Assembly: GCF_900188385.1 (NCBI RefSeq)
Contig: NZ_FZOI01000012.1
Coordinates: 1-64,000 of the forward strand
DNA: 64,000 bases
Reading direction: 5' to 3'
DNA from: Azospirillum sp. RU38E
Lineage (GTDB): Bacteria; Pseudomonadota; Alphaproteobacteria; Azospirillales; Azospirillaceae
The notes below the pieces were generated by a model. That model was not told the DNA's origin, did no database searches, and worked only from the letters and a program-made list of their open reading frames with translations. The position numbers and the translations under genes are program-made. Below are positions 45,431-54,720 of the stretch, piece after piece. Position 1 is the stretch's first letter, and every line of letters begins with the position of its first letter.

Positions 45431-47719
45431 ATGCCCCGTTACCGCCAGCCATCGCTGGTCGCGCGCCAGCTTTGCCTGACGACCGCCATCGCCGCCCTGC
45501 TGGCCTGCAGCCCGGCGGGTTTCGCTCAGGCCAGCAATCCCCAGCCCACCGCTGACAGCCCGCCGCTGGCGGCCCGTGCGCATGACCCGATCTGGGCGCG
45601 CGCGGATGCCCTGGTACGGCAGATGACGCTGGAGGAGAAGATCACCTATCTGCACGGGCTGTTCCCGCCGCAGACCAAGAACCCACCGGCAGACATGATC
45701 CCGTCTGCCGGCTATGTGCCGGGCGTGCCGCGCCTGGGCATCCCCAATCTGCGGGAAAGCGATGCCAGCCTGGGCGTGGCCAATCAGGTGGAACAGCGCA
45801 AGGGCGATACGGCCACCGCCCTGCCGTCCGGCCTGTCGCTGGCCGCGACGTTTGAGCCGGAACTGGCCTATAAATCCGGTGCCATGATTGGCGCGGAGGC
45901 ACGGGCCAAGACCTTCAACGTGCTGCTGGCCGGTGGTGTGAACCTGACCCGCGACCCCTGGGCCGGGCGCAATTTCGAATATCTGGGGGAAGACCCGCTG
46001 CTGGGCGGTGTGCTGGCCGGGGAGAGCATCCGCGGTGTGCAGTCCAACAACATCATTTCCACCATCAAGCATTTCGCCCTGAATGCGCAGGAAACCGGGC
46101 GCCATGTCATGGATGCCCGCATCGGTGAAGCTGACCTTAGGGAAAGCGACCTGCTGGCCTTCCAGATCGCCATTGAGCGGGGCAAGCCGGCGTCCGTCAT
46201 GTGCGCCTATAACAAGGTGAATGGTGATTGGGCCTGCGAGAATGACTTCCTGCTGAACCGGGTGCTGAAGAAGGATTGGGCCTATCCGGGCTTTGTCATG
46301 TCCGACTGGGGGGCGGTGCACAGCACGGTGAAGGCAGCCAATGCCGGGCTGGACCAGCAATCCGGCCAGGAACTGGATACGCAGATCTTCTTTGGCGATG
46401 ATCTGAAAAAGGCGGTGGCCGAGGGCAAGGTGAAGCCGGCCCGGCTGGATGACATGGTGCGCCGTGTGCTCTATGGCGTGATCCAGACCGGGCTGATGGA
46501 AAACCCCCTCCCCACCAGCGAACAGAAGATCGATTACCCCGCCCATGCCCAGGTGGCCCAGGCGGTGGCGGAACGCGGGTCCGTGCTGCTGAAGAATGAC
46601 GGCTTGCTGCCGCTGGCCAAGACGGCGCGCAAGGTGGTGCTGATCGGGGCCCATGCCGATGTCGGCGTGCTGTCGGGCGGTGGTTCATCGCAGGTGCGCT
46701 CGGTCGGCGGGGCGCCGGTGGAAATCCCGCTGAATGGCGGGGAAGCCGCCTCCTTCGTGCGCGTCACCTGGCACGCCTCCTCCCCGCTCGCGGCGGTGAA
46801 GGCGATGCTGCCGGGGGCCGAGGTCACCTATGTGGATGGCAAAGACCCGGCTGCCGCCGCCAAGGCAGCCGCCGGGGCCGATGCCGTGCTGCTGTTCGCC
46901 TGGCACTGGCAGACAGAGGCACAGGATGCCCCCTCCATCGCCCTGCCCGATGGGCAGGATGCGCTGATTGAGGCGGTGTCGGCCGCCAACCCGAAAACCG
47001 TGGTGGTGCTGGAAAGCGGCGGCCCGGTGCTGATGCCCTGGCTGGACAAGGTAAAGGCGGTGCTGGCCGCCTGGTATCCCGGCCAGCGCGGCGGGGAAGC
47101 CATTGCCCGCATCCTGTTCGGGGAGGTGAACCCGTCCGGTCGCCTGCCCATGACCTTCCCCGCCGCTGAAAGCCAAGCCCCCCGCCCGTCCGCCCCCGGC
47201 TTTGCCGAACAGGCCGCCATTGACGAGGCCGGGCGCAATGGCCAGAAGGTGGGGCGGATCAAACCCTTTGCCGTGGATTATGTTGAAGGGGCTGCCGTGG
47301 GTTACCGCTGGTACGCCGAAAAGGGGCAGAAGCCGCTGTTCCCCTTCGGTTACGGCCTGTCCTATACCCGTTTCCAGTACGCCAATTTGACGGTGGAGGG
47401 GGGCGTTCGCCTGACCGTCAGCTTTGATGTCACCAACAAGGGACAGGTGGCCGGGGCCGATACGCCGCAGCTTTATGTGCAGGCCGGTGAACGCCGGCCG
47501 ATGCTGCGGCTGGCCGGGTTCAAGAAGCTGGACCTTGCCCCCGGTGAGACCCGTCGCGTCAGCCTGACGGTCGATCCGCGCGTGCTGGCCGATTATGATG
47601 TCAACGCCGGCGGCTGGCGCTTGCCCCAGGGCAGCTATGGGCTTTATGTCGGCGGCCATGCTGGCGACAAGGCCCTGACCGGGGAAGCCAAGCTGGATGC
47701 ATGGAAGGGCAAGCCATGA
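45431..47719 (+). CDS. Glycoside hydrolase family 3 beta-glucosidase
   Basis: 762 residues. Signal peptide ending GFAQASN; catalytic (alpha/beta)8 domain with the nucleophile Asp in GFVMSDWGAVHS; a second alpha/beta-sandwich domain (about 400-600) and a C-terminal fibronectin-like domain with GYRWYAEKG and PLFPFGYGLSYTRF. It trims terminal beta-glucosyl residues from oligosaccharides in the periplasm. The frame opens far upstream through REPIN sequence; ATG 45431 has AGGGAGAG and the signal peptide. Stop overlaps the GH30 ATG (ATGA). Confidence 0.92.
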   Translation: MPRYRQPSLVARQLCLTTAIAALLACSPAGFAQASNPQPTADSPPLAARAHDPIWARADALVRQMTLEEKITYLHGLFPPQTKNPPADMIPSAGYVPGVPRLGIPNLRESDASLGVANQVEQRKGDTATALPSGLSLAATFEPELAYKSGAMIGAEARAKTFNVLLAGGVNLTRDPWAGRNFEYLGEDPLLGGVLAGESIRGVQSNNIISTIKHFALNAQETGRHVMDARIGEADLRESDLLAFQIAIERGKPASVMCAYNKVNGDWACENDFLLNRVLKKDWAYPGFVMSDWGAVHSTVKAANAGLDQQSGQELDTQIFFGDDLKKAVAEGKVKPARLDDMVRRVLYGVIQTGLMENPLPTSEQKIDYPAHAQVAQAVAERGSVLLKNDGLLPLAKTARKVVLIGAHADVGVLSGGGSSQVRSVGGAPVEIPLNGGEAASFVRVTWHASSPLAAVKAMLPGAEVTYVDGKDPAAAAKAAAGADAVLLFAWHWQTEAQDAPSIALPDGQDALIEAVSAANPKTVVVLESGGPVLMPWLDKVKAVLAAWYPGQRGGEAIARILFGEVNPSGRLPMTFPAAESQAPRPSAPGFAEQAAIDEAGRNGQKVGRIKPFAVDYVEGAAVGYRWYAEKGQKPLFPFGYGLSYTRFQYANLTVEGGVRLTVSFDVTNKGQVAGADTPQLYVQAGERRPMLRLAGFKKLDLAPGETRRVSLTVDPRVLADYDVNAGGWRLPQGSYGLYVGGHAGDKALTGEAKLDAWKGKP

Positions 47720-49119
47720 AAACCCGTATCACCATCGCCGCGACCCTGGCCCTGCTGTCGCTGCCGCAACTGGCAGCGGCGGCGGAGCCGATGCGGGCCT
47801 GGATCACCAGCGGCGACCGCCGCTTCTCGCTCACCGAACAGGCGCCGGTTAACCCCGGCGCCGCCACCGGCCTGCCGGTGATCACCGTCGATCCGGCCCA
47901 GCGCTTCCAGACCATGGTGGGGTTCGGGGCGGCCATCACCGACAGTTCGGCCTGGCTGATCCGCACCAAACTGACGGACAGCCAGCGCCAATCCCTGCTG
48001 GCGGAGCTGTTCGGGCGGCAGGAGGGCGGGCTGGGGTTCAGCCTGACACGGCTGACCATTGGTGCGTCTGATTTCTCGCTCGACCATTACAGCCTGGATG
48101 ATGCGCCCGGCGGCGCCCCCGACCCGGAGCTTCAGCATTTCTCTCTGAAGCGCCCCGCCGAACATGTGTTCCCCACGGTGCGGCAGGCGCTGTCCATTAA
48201 TGGCGACCTGAAAATCGTCGCCTCCCCCTGGAGCGCGCCGGCCTGGATGAAAACCACCGGCTCGCTGATCAAGGGGCAGTTGAAGGATGACGCCTACCCC
48301 GTCTATGCCCGCTTCTTCGCCCGTTACATCACAGAGGCGGCAGCCCAGGGCGTGCCGACCGATTACCTGACCATCCAGAACGAACCGGATTTCGAACCGA
48401 AGGATTATCCGGGGATGCGCTGGCGGGCCGTCGACCGCGCCCGCTTCTTCGCTGACCATCTGGGGCCGGAACTGACGGCACAGGGTATCAAGACCAAGCT
48501 GCTGGACTGGGATCATAATTGGGACCAGCCGGAACAGCCGCTGACCGTCTTTGCCAATGAAAAGGCCAATGGCTATGTCAGCGGCGTGGCCTGGCATTGC
48601 TATAATGGCCAAGTGGCGGCCCAGGCCATCGTGCAGCAGGCCCACCCGGAGAAAGAGGTTTTCCTGACCGAATGTTCCGGCGGGGAATGGGCGCCCGATT
48701 ATGCCGATAGCTTCGCCTGGATGATGCGCAAGCTGATCATCGGCTCCACCCGCTATGGCGCGCGCGGCGTGTTGATGTGGAACCTGGCGCTGGATGAGAA
48801 GAACCGGCCCAATGCCGGTGGCTGCGACACCTGCCGGGGCATCGTCACCATCAACAGCCAGACGGGGGCCATCACCCGCAACCAGGAATATTACGCCTTC
48901 GGCCATGCCAGCCGCTTCGTGAAGCCGGGGGCCGTGCGCATTGCCGCGCCGGCGGAGGTGGGTGACGTGGAAAGTGTCGCCTTTGAAAACCCGGACGGAA
49001 GCCGGGTACTGGTGGCCTATAACCGTGGCGACAAACCGGCCCGGTTTGTCATCAGCGATGGGAAAAAGCGCTTCAGGACGCAATTGCCGCCGCGCGCGGC
49101 GGGCAGCTTCGTCTGGTGA
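47716..49119 (+). CDS. Glycoside hydrolase family 30 (beta-1,6-glucanase/glucosylceramidase type)
   Basis: 467 residues. Signal peptide ending LAAAAEP; GH30 barrel with acid/base Glu in YLTIQNEPDFEP and nucleophile Glu in VFLTECSGGEW, plus VGFGAAITDSSAW at the start. A C-terminal beta-domain (about 400-467) completes the family fold. Family members cut beta-1,6-glucan or glucosylceramide; with GH3 and an oligosaccharide receptor, a beta-1,6-linked glucan is the better fit. Translation is coupled to the GH3 gene. Confidence 0.9.
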   Translation: MKTRITIAATLALLSLPQLAAAAEPMRAWITSGDRRFSLTEQAPVNPGAATGLPVITVDPAQRFQTMVGFGAAITDSSAWLIRTKLTDSQRQSLLAELFGRQEGGLGFSLTRLTIGASDFSLDHYSLDDAPGGAPDPELQHFSLKRPAEHVFPTVRQALSINGDLKIVASPWSAPAWMKTTGSLIKGQLKDDAYPVYARFFARYITEAAAQGVPTDYLTIQNEPDFEPKDYPGMRWRAVDRARFFADHLGPELTAQGIKTKLLDWDHNWDQPEQPLTVFANEKANGYVSGVAWHCYNGQVAAQAIVQQAHPEKEVFLTECSGGEWAPDYADSFAWMMRKLIIGSTRYGARGVLMWNLALDEKNRPNAGGCDTCRGIVTINSQTGAITRNQEYYAFGHASRFVKPGAVRIAAPAEVGDVESVAFENPDGSRVLVAYNRGDKPARFVISDGKKRFRTQLPPRAAGSFVW

Positions 49120-49155
49120 TGCCTGCGTCAGATACAATTTTGTGATCGGCTGGAC

Positions 49156-49201
49156 CCAGGCCCTCCCCCTTTTCCACCATTACGGAATAGGGGAGCCTGG
49201 G
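49156..49201 (+). terminator. Hairpin after GH30
   Basis: CCAGGCCCTCCCC and GGGGAGCCTGG pair as an imperfect stem with a loop of about 20 nt, just behind the GH30 gene. It likely separates the glucan locus from treZ. A classical U-run is lacking. Confidence 0.45.
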
Positions 49202-49262
49202 AACCAGCGGCATCCGGTGGCGTTGCATGGCGGCACGTACGGCCAGGAAAGCAACGCCCGCC

Positions 49263-51089
49263 ATGACATTGCCCCCCCATCAGGCCCGCTATCACGATAT
49301 GCCCTTCGGGGCGACGCTGTTGCCGGATGGCGGCGTGCGCTTTCGCCTGTGGGCGCCGGGGCACGCAGAAATCCTGCTGGCCCTGGATGGGGCGGAACCG
49401 ATGCCCCTGCAGGCCCTGCCCGGCGGCTGGCATGAGCTGACCGTGGAAGATGCCGGGCCGGGGGACCGCTACCGGTTTCTGCTCCCGGACGGCCAAGCCG
49501 TGCCGGACCCTGCCTCCCGCCACCAGCCGGATGGGGTGCATGGGGCCAGCGAAGTGATGGACCCCGCTGCCTATCGCTGGCAGGAAACCGGCTGGCCGGG
49601 CCGGCCATGGCATGAGGCGGTGATCTATGAACTGCATATTGGCAGTTTCACAGCCGCCGGTACCTTCCGGGACGCCATCGACCGGCTGGACCATCTGGTC
49701 CGGCTGGGCGTCACGGCGCTGGAAATCATGCCGGTGGCGGCCTTTCCCGGCACGCGCGGCTGGGGCTATGACGGGGTGCTGCCCTATGCGCCCGCCGCCT
49801 GTTACGGCCAGCCGGATGATTTCAAGGCCCTGATCGATGCCGCCCATACGCGCGGGCTGATGGTGCTGTTGGACGTGGTCTATAACCATTTCGGGCCGGA
49901 GGGGAATTACCTGCCGCTCTATGCCCCCGGCTTCTTCACCGATGCGCATAAGACACCCTGGGGCGACGCTATCAATGTCGATGGGCCGGATGCCGCCCCG
50001 GTGCGGGAATTCTTCATCCATAACGCCCTGTACTGGATCGACGAATTCAATCTGGATGGGTTGCGGCTGGATGCCGTCCACGCCATCCGCGATGAGGGCC
50101 CCCGCCATCTGCTGGATGAGCTGGCGGGCCGCGTGCGCGCCGCCGCCGGCACCCGGCCCGTGCATCTGATCCTGGAGAATGAGGAGAACGAGGCGCGCCG
50201 CCTGGGGCATGTTTTCACCGCGCAATGGAATGATGATGTGCATCACGGCTTGCATGTGGCGGTAACGGGGGAGGATGCCGGCTATTACGCCGATTATCAG
50301 GGCGATATCGCCAAACTGGCCCGCGCCCTGGCGGAGGGTTTCGCCTTCCAGGGGGAGGTGATGGCCTATCGCGGCTCCCCCCGGGGGGAGCCCAGTGCCC
50401 ACCTGCCCCCCAGCCGTTTTGTCAGCTTCCTGCAAAACCATGATCAAGTGGGCAACCGCGCCTTTGGCGACCGTATCCACGCCCTGGCCCCGGAACAGGC
50501 CGTCCGTGCTGCCGCCTGTCTCTATCTGCTGTGCCCCCAAATCCCGCTGCTGTTCATGGGGGAAGAATGGGGGGCGACCAGCCCCTTCCCCTTTTTCTGC
50601 GATTTGGGCCCGGATCTGAAGGATGCCGTGCGGGAAGGACGGCGGCAGGAATTTGCCCGTTTCCCCGCCTTTCAGGATGCAGCCGCCCGCGCCCGCATCC
50701 CCGACCCGACAGCAGAGGCAACCTTTCTGTCCGCCAAGCTGGATTGGGCGGCAGCGGAACAGGGGCCGTGGCTGGGCTGGTACAGCGCCCTGCTGGCCCT
50801 GCGGCGCCAGGAAATCATCCCCCTGCTGCCCGGCATCCCGGGTGGGGCCGGGCAATATCGCACCCTGAGCGACCATGGCTTGATGGTGGAATGGCGGCTG
50901 GGCGATGGCGGGGTGCTGGCGCTGGCCGCCAATCTGGGGCCGGAGACAATGGCCGGATTCGCCCTGCCGCCAGGGCGGGAAATCTGGGTGGAGGGCACGG
51001 TGTCCGACACCGGCACGCTGGGCCCCTGGAGCGTGCGCTGGGCCATCATCCCCCCGGCCCCGATGGAAGGAGAACCCAGCCATGGCTGA
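49263..51089 (+). CDS. treZ: Malto-oligosyltrehalose trehalohydrolase
   Basis: 608 residues. N-terminal beta-domain (GVRFRLWAPGHAEILLALDG), then a GH13 barrel with the four conserved blocks: LLDVVYNHFGPEGNY, LRLDAVHAI, LILENEENEAR and SFLQNHDQVGNRA. It releases trehalose from the end of malto-oligosyltrehalose made by TreY, encoded next. An ATG at 49227 is also in frame; 49263 is preferred because of AGGAAAG upstream and the position of the domain. Cytoplasmic. The stop overlaps the treY start by 8 bp. Confidence 0.92.
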   Translation: MTLPPHQARYHDMPFGATLLPDGGVRFRLWAPGHAEILLALDGAEPMPLQALPGGWHELTVEDAGPGDRYRFLLPDGQAVPDPASRHQPDGVHGASEVMDPAAYRWQETGWPGRPWHEAVIYELHIGSFTAAGTFRDAIDRLDHLVRLGVTALEIMPVAAFPGTRGWGYDGVLPYAPAACYGQPDDFKALIDAAHTRGLMVLLDVVYNHFGPEGNYLPLYAPGFFTDAHKTPWGDAINVDGPDAAPVREFFIHNALYWIDEFNLDGLRLDAVHAIRDEGPRHLLDELAGRVRAAAGTRPVHLILENEENEARRLGHVFTAQWNDDVHHGLHVAVTGEDAGYYADYQGDIAKLARALAEGFAFQGEVMAYRGSPRGEPSAHLPPSRFVSFLQNHDQVGNRAFGDRIHALAPEQAVRAAACLYLLCPQIPLLFMGEEWGATSPFPFFCDLGPDLKDAVREGRRQEFARFPAFQDAAARARIPDPTAEATFLSAKLDWAAAEQGPWLGWYSALLALRRQEIIPLLPGIPGGAGQYRTLSDHGLMVEWRLGDGGVLALAANLGPETMAGFALPPGREIWVEGTVSDTGTLGPWSVRWAIIPPAPMEGEPSHG

Positions 51090-53868
51090 TATCCGCAACC
51101 CGGTGCCGCTGGCGACATATCGCCTGCAATTCCGCCGTGAGTTCGGCTTCGATGATGCCGCCGCCCTGGCCCCCTATCTGGCGCGGCTGGGGGTCAGCCA
51201 TCTTTATGCCTCGCCCTATCTGCAGGCACGGCCGGGCAGCACACATGGCTATGACATTGTTGATCATCACCGGCTGAACCCGGAACTGGGCGATGTCGCC
51301 GCCTTTGTACGCATGGTGGCGGCCCTGCGCGCCAATGGTCTGAACCAGATACTGGATTTCGTGCCCAACCATATGGGGGTGGGCGGGTCGGATAATCCCT
51401 GGTGGCTGGATGTGCTGGAATGGGGGCCGGACAGCCCCTTTGCCGGCTGGTTCGATATCGATTGGGATCCCGACAAACGCTATCTGCAGGGCAAGCTGCT
51501 GCTGCCCTTCCTGGGCGATCAATATGGGGCCGTGCTGGCCGCCGGCGATATTGAATTGCGCTTTGAGGCGGAGGAGGGGCGTTTTTCCGTCTGGGCCTAT
51601 GGCACCCACCGGCTGCCCATCTGTGCCTGCGATTATGCCGCCGTGCTGGGCAACCGCCATCCGGGACTGGAACGGATCGGCGATGCCTTCGCCAACCTGT
51701 CCGCCCACCACCCGCATGAGGTGCGGCGCGCGCGGGAGCTGCAGGCCGAACTGGCGGCCCTGGTGGCCAGCGATAAAGAGGCGGCGCAGACGGTGGCCGA
51801 TGCAGTGGCGGAATTCACCGGCCTGACCGGCGATCTGGAAAGCTGGATGGGGTTGGACGGGCTGATCCAGCGGCAATATTGGCGGCTGGCCCATTTCCGC
51901 GTCGCAGCGGATGACATTAATTACCGCCGTTTCTTCAATATCAATGAACTGGCGGGCCTGCGCATCGAATTGCCGGAACTGTTCGACCATGCCCATGGGC
52001 TGGTGTTCCGGCTGCTGCGGGAAGGCGTGGTGGAGGGTCTGCGCATCGATCATATTGATGGCCTGTCCGACCCCGGCCTTTATTGCCGCTGGCTGCGGGA
52101 AAAGGCGCCGATGCCCTTCTATCTGGTGCTGGAGAAAATCCTGGCCCGGCATGAAAGCTTGCGCGCGGATTGGCCGGTGGAGGGGACCACCGGCTATGAA
52201 TTTGCCAACCTGATCCTGGGCCTGCTGGTGGATGGCGGTGGTGAACTGGCCCTGACCGGCACCTATCACAGCTTCACCGGCCAGACACAGCCTTTCCCCG
52301 CCATCGTGCGCGAGGCCAAGCTGCGCATCATGGAGAACGAACTGGCGGGGGAATTGAATGTGCTGGCGCGCGATGCCGCCCGGCTGGCCCGCCAGAACCC
52401 GCGCACCACCGATTTCACCCGCAATATCCTGCAGCGCGGCTTGAAGGAGATCATCGCCGCCTTCCCCGTCTATCGCACCTATGTCGATGGCGGGGAGGCG
52501 ACGGCGGAAGACCGGCGCGATATTGACTGGGCGGTGGCCCATGCCCGCCGTCATGCCCCGGAACTGGACAGTTCCGTCTTTGATTTCCTGTACCGGCTGT
52601 TGACCAGTGATCTGGTGGCCCGCCCCGGCAGTGGCTACAGCCGGTCCCAGGCGGTGCGGCTGGCCATGCGGTTCCAGCAGGTCAGCGGGCCGGTGATGGC
52701 CAAGGGGCTGGAGGATACGGCCTTTTACCGCTTCAACCGGCTGATCGCCTTGAATGAGGTGGGCGGCCATCCCGACCATGTCGGCGTGCCCCTGCCCGCC
52801 TTTCACAAGGCCAATGCCGAACGGGCGAAATACTGGCCGCACACCATGCTGGGCACCAGCACGCATGACACCAAACGCGGGGAGGATGTGCGCGCGCGGC
52901 TGGCCCTGCTGGCGGAGGTGCCGGATGAATGGGGCCGGCAGGTGGAAACCTGGAGCCGCATCCTGCGCGCCCGCCGGGGCGATCTGCATGGTACGGCCCC
53001 GCCTGACCGCAATGACGAATATTTCTTCTATCAGCTTCTGCTGGGTGTCTGGCCGGCGGAGCTGACCGGCATCGGCATCCCCAATGCCGATGCCCTGACC
53101 TGCCTGCGGGAACGGTTGGAAGGTGCCTTGGTGAAAAGCCTGCGGGAGGCCAAGCGCCACACCAGTTGGGTCGCCCCTGATCCCGCCTATGAAGAGGCAA
53201 TGCTGTCTTTTGCCCGCGATGCGCTGGACCTCGGCCGCCCCGCCTTTCTGGAGGCATTCCTGCCTTTCCAGGCCCGTATCGCCGAAGCGGGGGTGGTGAA
53301 CAGCCTGACCCAGACCCTGGTGAAATTGACCGCCCCCGGCGTGCCCGATCTCTATCAGGGGGCCGACCTGTGGGATCTGACCCTGGTGGACCCGGATAAC
53401 CGCCGCCCGGTCGATTACGACAGCCGCGCCAGGCTGCTGGACGACATCGAACAAGGCTTGCAGGCCGACCCGGCGGGGCTGATGCGCCGCCTGCTGGCCG
53501 ATTGGCAAGACGGGGCGGTGAAGCTGGCGGTAATCCGGCAGGCCCTGCATCTGCGCCGCCGCCTGCCGGACCTGTTCCGCGATGGCGGGTATGAGGGGAT
53601 GCCGGCCGAGGGCGTGGCCGCCAACCATCTGGTTGCCTTTGCCCGTGACATGGACAGGCAAACCGTCATCACCGCCGCCACAAGGCTGCCCCTGGCCCTG
53701 GCTGCCCAGGGTGGCTGGCAGGATACCAGCCTGAGCCTGCCGCCTGGCCGCTGGCGCTGCACCCTGACCGGGCGGCAGATGCCGGGCGGGCCGGTGCGGG
53801 CGGCGGATCTCTTCAGCGTGTTGCCGGTGGCCCTGCTGGTGCGGGGGGAGGGGGGCGAATGGAACTGA
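51082..53868 (+). CDS. treY: Malto-oligosyltrehalose synthase
   Basis: 928 residues. GH13_26 motifs: LATYRLQFRREFGFDDAAAL, LDFVPNHMGVGG, GLRIDHIDGLSDPGLY, LVLEKILARHE, and TSTHDTKRGEDVRARL. It converts the reducing end of a maltodextrin to an alpha,alpha-1,1 linkage, the step before TreZ. AAGGAGAA precedes ATG 51082. A longer in-frame opening to 50905 is antisense-like and unlikely. No treX debranching gene is adjacent, so glycogen trimming must be supplied elsewhere. The end overlaps the SemiSWEET gene. Confidence 0.93.
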   Translation: MADIRNPVPLATYRLQFRREFGFDDAAALAPYLARLGVSHLYASPYLQARPGSTHGYDIVDHHRLNPELGDVAAFVRMVAALRANGLNQILDFVPNHMGVGGSDNPWWLDVLEWGPDSPFAGWFDIDWDPDKRYLQGKLLLPFLGDQYGAVLAAGDIELRFEAEEGRFSVWAYGTHRLPICACDYAAVLGNRHPGLERIGDAFANLSAHHPHEVRRARELQAELAALVASDKEAAQTVADAVAEFTGLTGDLESWMGLDGLIQRQYWRLAHFRVAADDINYRRFFNINELAGLRIELPELFDHAHGLVFRLLREGVVEGLRIDHIDGLSDPGLYCRWLREKAPMPFYLVLEKILARHESLRADWPVEGTTGYEFANLILGLLVDGGGELALTGTYHSFTGQTQPFPAIVREAKLRIMENELAGELNVLARDAARLARQNPRTTDFTRNILQRGLKEIIAAFPVYRTYVDGGEATAEDRRDIDWAVAHARRHAPELDSSVFDFLYRLLTSDLVARPGSGYSRSQAVRLAMRFQQVSGPVMAKGLEDTAFYRFNRLIALNEVGGHPDHVGVPLPAFHKANAERAKYWPHTMLGTSTHDTKRGEDVRARLALLAEVPDEWGRQVETWSRILRARRGDLHGTAPPDRNDEYFFYQLLLGVWPAELTGIGIPNADALTCLRERLEGALVKSLREAKRHTSWVAPDPAYEEAMLSFARDALDLGRPAFLEAFLPFQARIAEAGVVNSLTQTLVKLTAPGVPDLYQGADLWDLTLVDPDNRRPVDYDSRARLLDDIEQGLQADPAGLMRRLLADWQDGAVKLAVIRQALHLRRRLPDLFRDGGYEGMPAEGVAANHLVAFARDMDRQTVITAATRLPLALAAQGGWQDTSLSLPPGRWRCTLTGRQMPGGPVRAADLFSVLPVALLVRGEGGEWN

Positions 53869-54161
53869 TCCCCACCATCGGCACACTGGCCGCCCTTTTC
53901 TCCACCCTCAGCTTCGCGCCACAGGCCTGGAAGATCATCCGCCAGCGCGATACCAGCGCCATCTCCGCCCGCATGTATATGCTGACGGTCAGCGGCTTTT
54001 GCTGCTGGTTCCTTTATGGGCTGCTGCGGGGCGACTGGCCGCTGATCGTCACCAATTTCATCTGTCTGCTGCTGTCAGCCTTCATCCTGACGATGAAGCT
54101 GCTGCCCTGGCGGCAGCGGGACGCGGTGGCCGACAAGATCGCCCCGGCAGAAGGGGAATAG
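53859..54161 (+). CDS. SemiSWEET-type sugar transporter
   Basis: 100 residues with three hydrophobic helices. The PQ-loop signature lies in LSFAPQAWKIIRQRDTSAIS. SemiSWEETs form dimers that facilitate diffusion of mono- or disaccharides across the inner membrane. Overlap with treY by 10 bp shows it is co-expressed with trehalose synthesis, so it may export or equilibrate glucose or trehalose; substrate unproven. It converges on the carbonic anhydrase gene. Confidence 0.85.
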   Translation: MELIPTIGTLAALFSTLSFAPQAWKIIRQRDTSAISARMYMLTVSGFCCWFLYGLLRGDWPLIVTNFICLLLSAFILTMKLLPWRQRDAVADKIAPAEGE

Positions 54162-54177
54162 GCAGACCCGGCCCCCT

Positions 54178-54720
54178 TCACAGCCCGCCGCCAACCTCTG
54201 CCAGATATTGCTTGGCCATGCTGGCATAGTGCGGGGCAATGCCCATCTGCACCCGCACATCCTCTTCCGTCAGCGGGCGCAGGAATTTGGCGGGGCTGCC
54301 GCCCCACAGTTCCCCCGCCTTCACCCGCTTGCCAGGGGTGACCAGCGCGCCGGCCGCCACCATGGCGCCGGCTTCCACCACGGCCCCATCCATTACACAG
54401 GCCTTCATGCCGATGAAGGCGCCATCTTCCACCACGCAGCCATGCAGCAGGGCCAGATGGCCCACCGTCACATTGTCGCCAATGGTCGTGCTGAACCGCT
54501 CCCGCGTGCAATGCACGACGCTGCCATCCTGAATGTTCGTGCCACGACCGATGCGGATGGCGTTGACGTCACCACGGATGGTGACGCCAAACCAGATATT
54601 GCTCTCCGCCCCGATCTCCACATCGCCGATCACCACGGCGTTGGCCAGGAAGACCGTGGGGTCGATGACCGGCAGCTTGCCCTTGAAGGGCAGGATGGTG
54701 GGCTGCAGCGGGCTGGTCAT
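54178..54720 (-). CDS. Gamma-type carbonic anhydrase family protein
   Basis: 180 residues, a left-handed beta-helix of hexapeptide repeats. Metal-site His are visible in VVHCTRERF and GHLALLHGC. These proteins bind zinc or iron; some are carbonic anhydrases, others act in acyl-transfer or ferripyochelin-like contexts. Start overlaps the argC stop by 4 bp, so it is co-translated with argC. A link to bicarbonate supply for carbamoyl-phosphate/arginine synthesis is possible. Confidence 0.85.
   Translation of the reverse strand: MTSPLQPTILPFKGKLPVIDPTVFLANAVVIGDVEIGAESNIWFGVTIRGDVNAIRIGRGTNIQDGSVVHCTRERFSTTIGDNVTVGHLALLHGCVVEDGAFIGMKACVMDGAVVEAGAMVAAGALVTPGKRVKAGELWGGSPAKFLRPLTEEDVRVQMGIAPHYASMAKQYLAEVGGGL

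Noticed and set aside
51046-53886. 946-codon minus-strand frame antisense to treY
   Set aside because: All GH13 motifs lie on the plus strand; the reverse frame has no recognisable domain.
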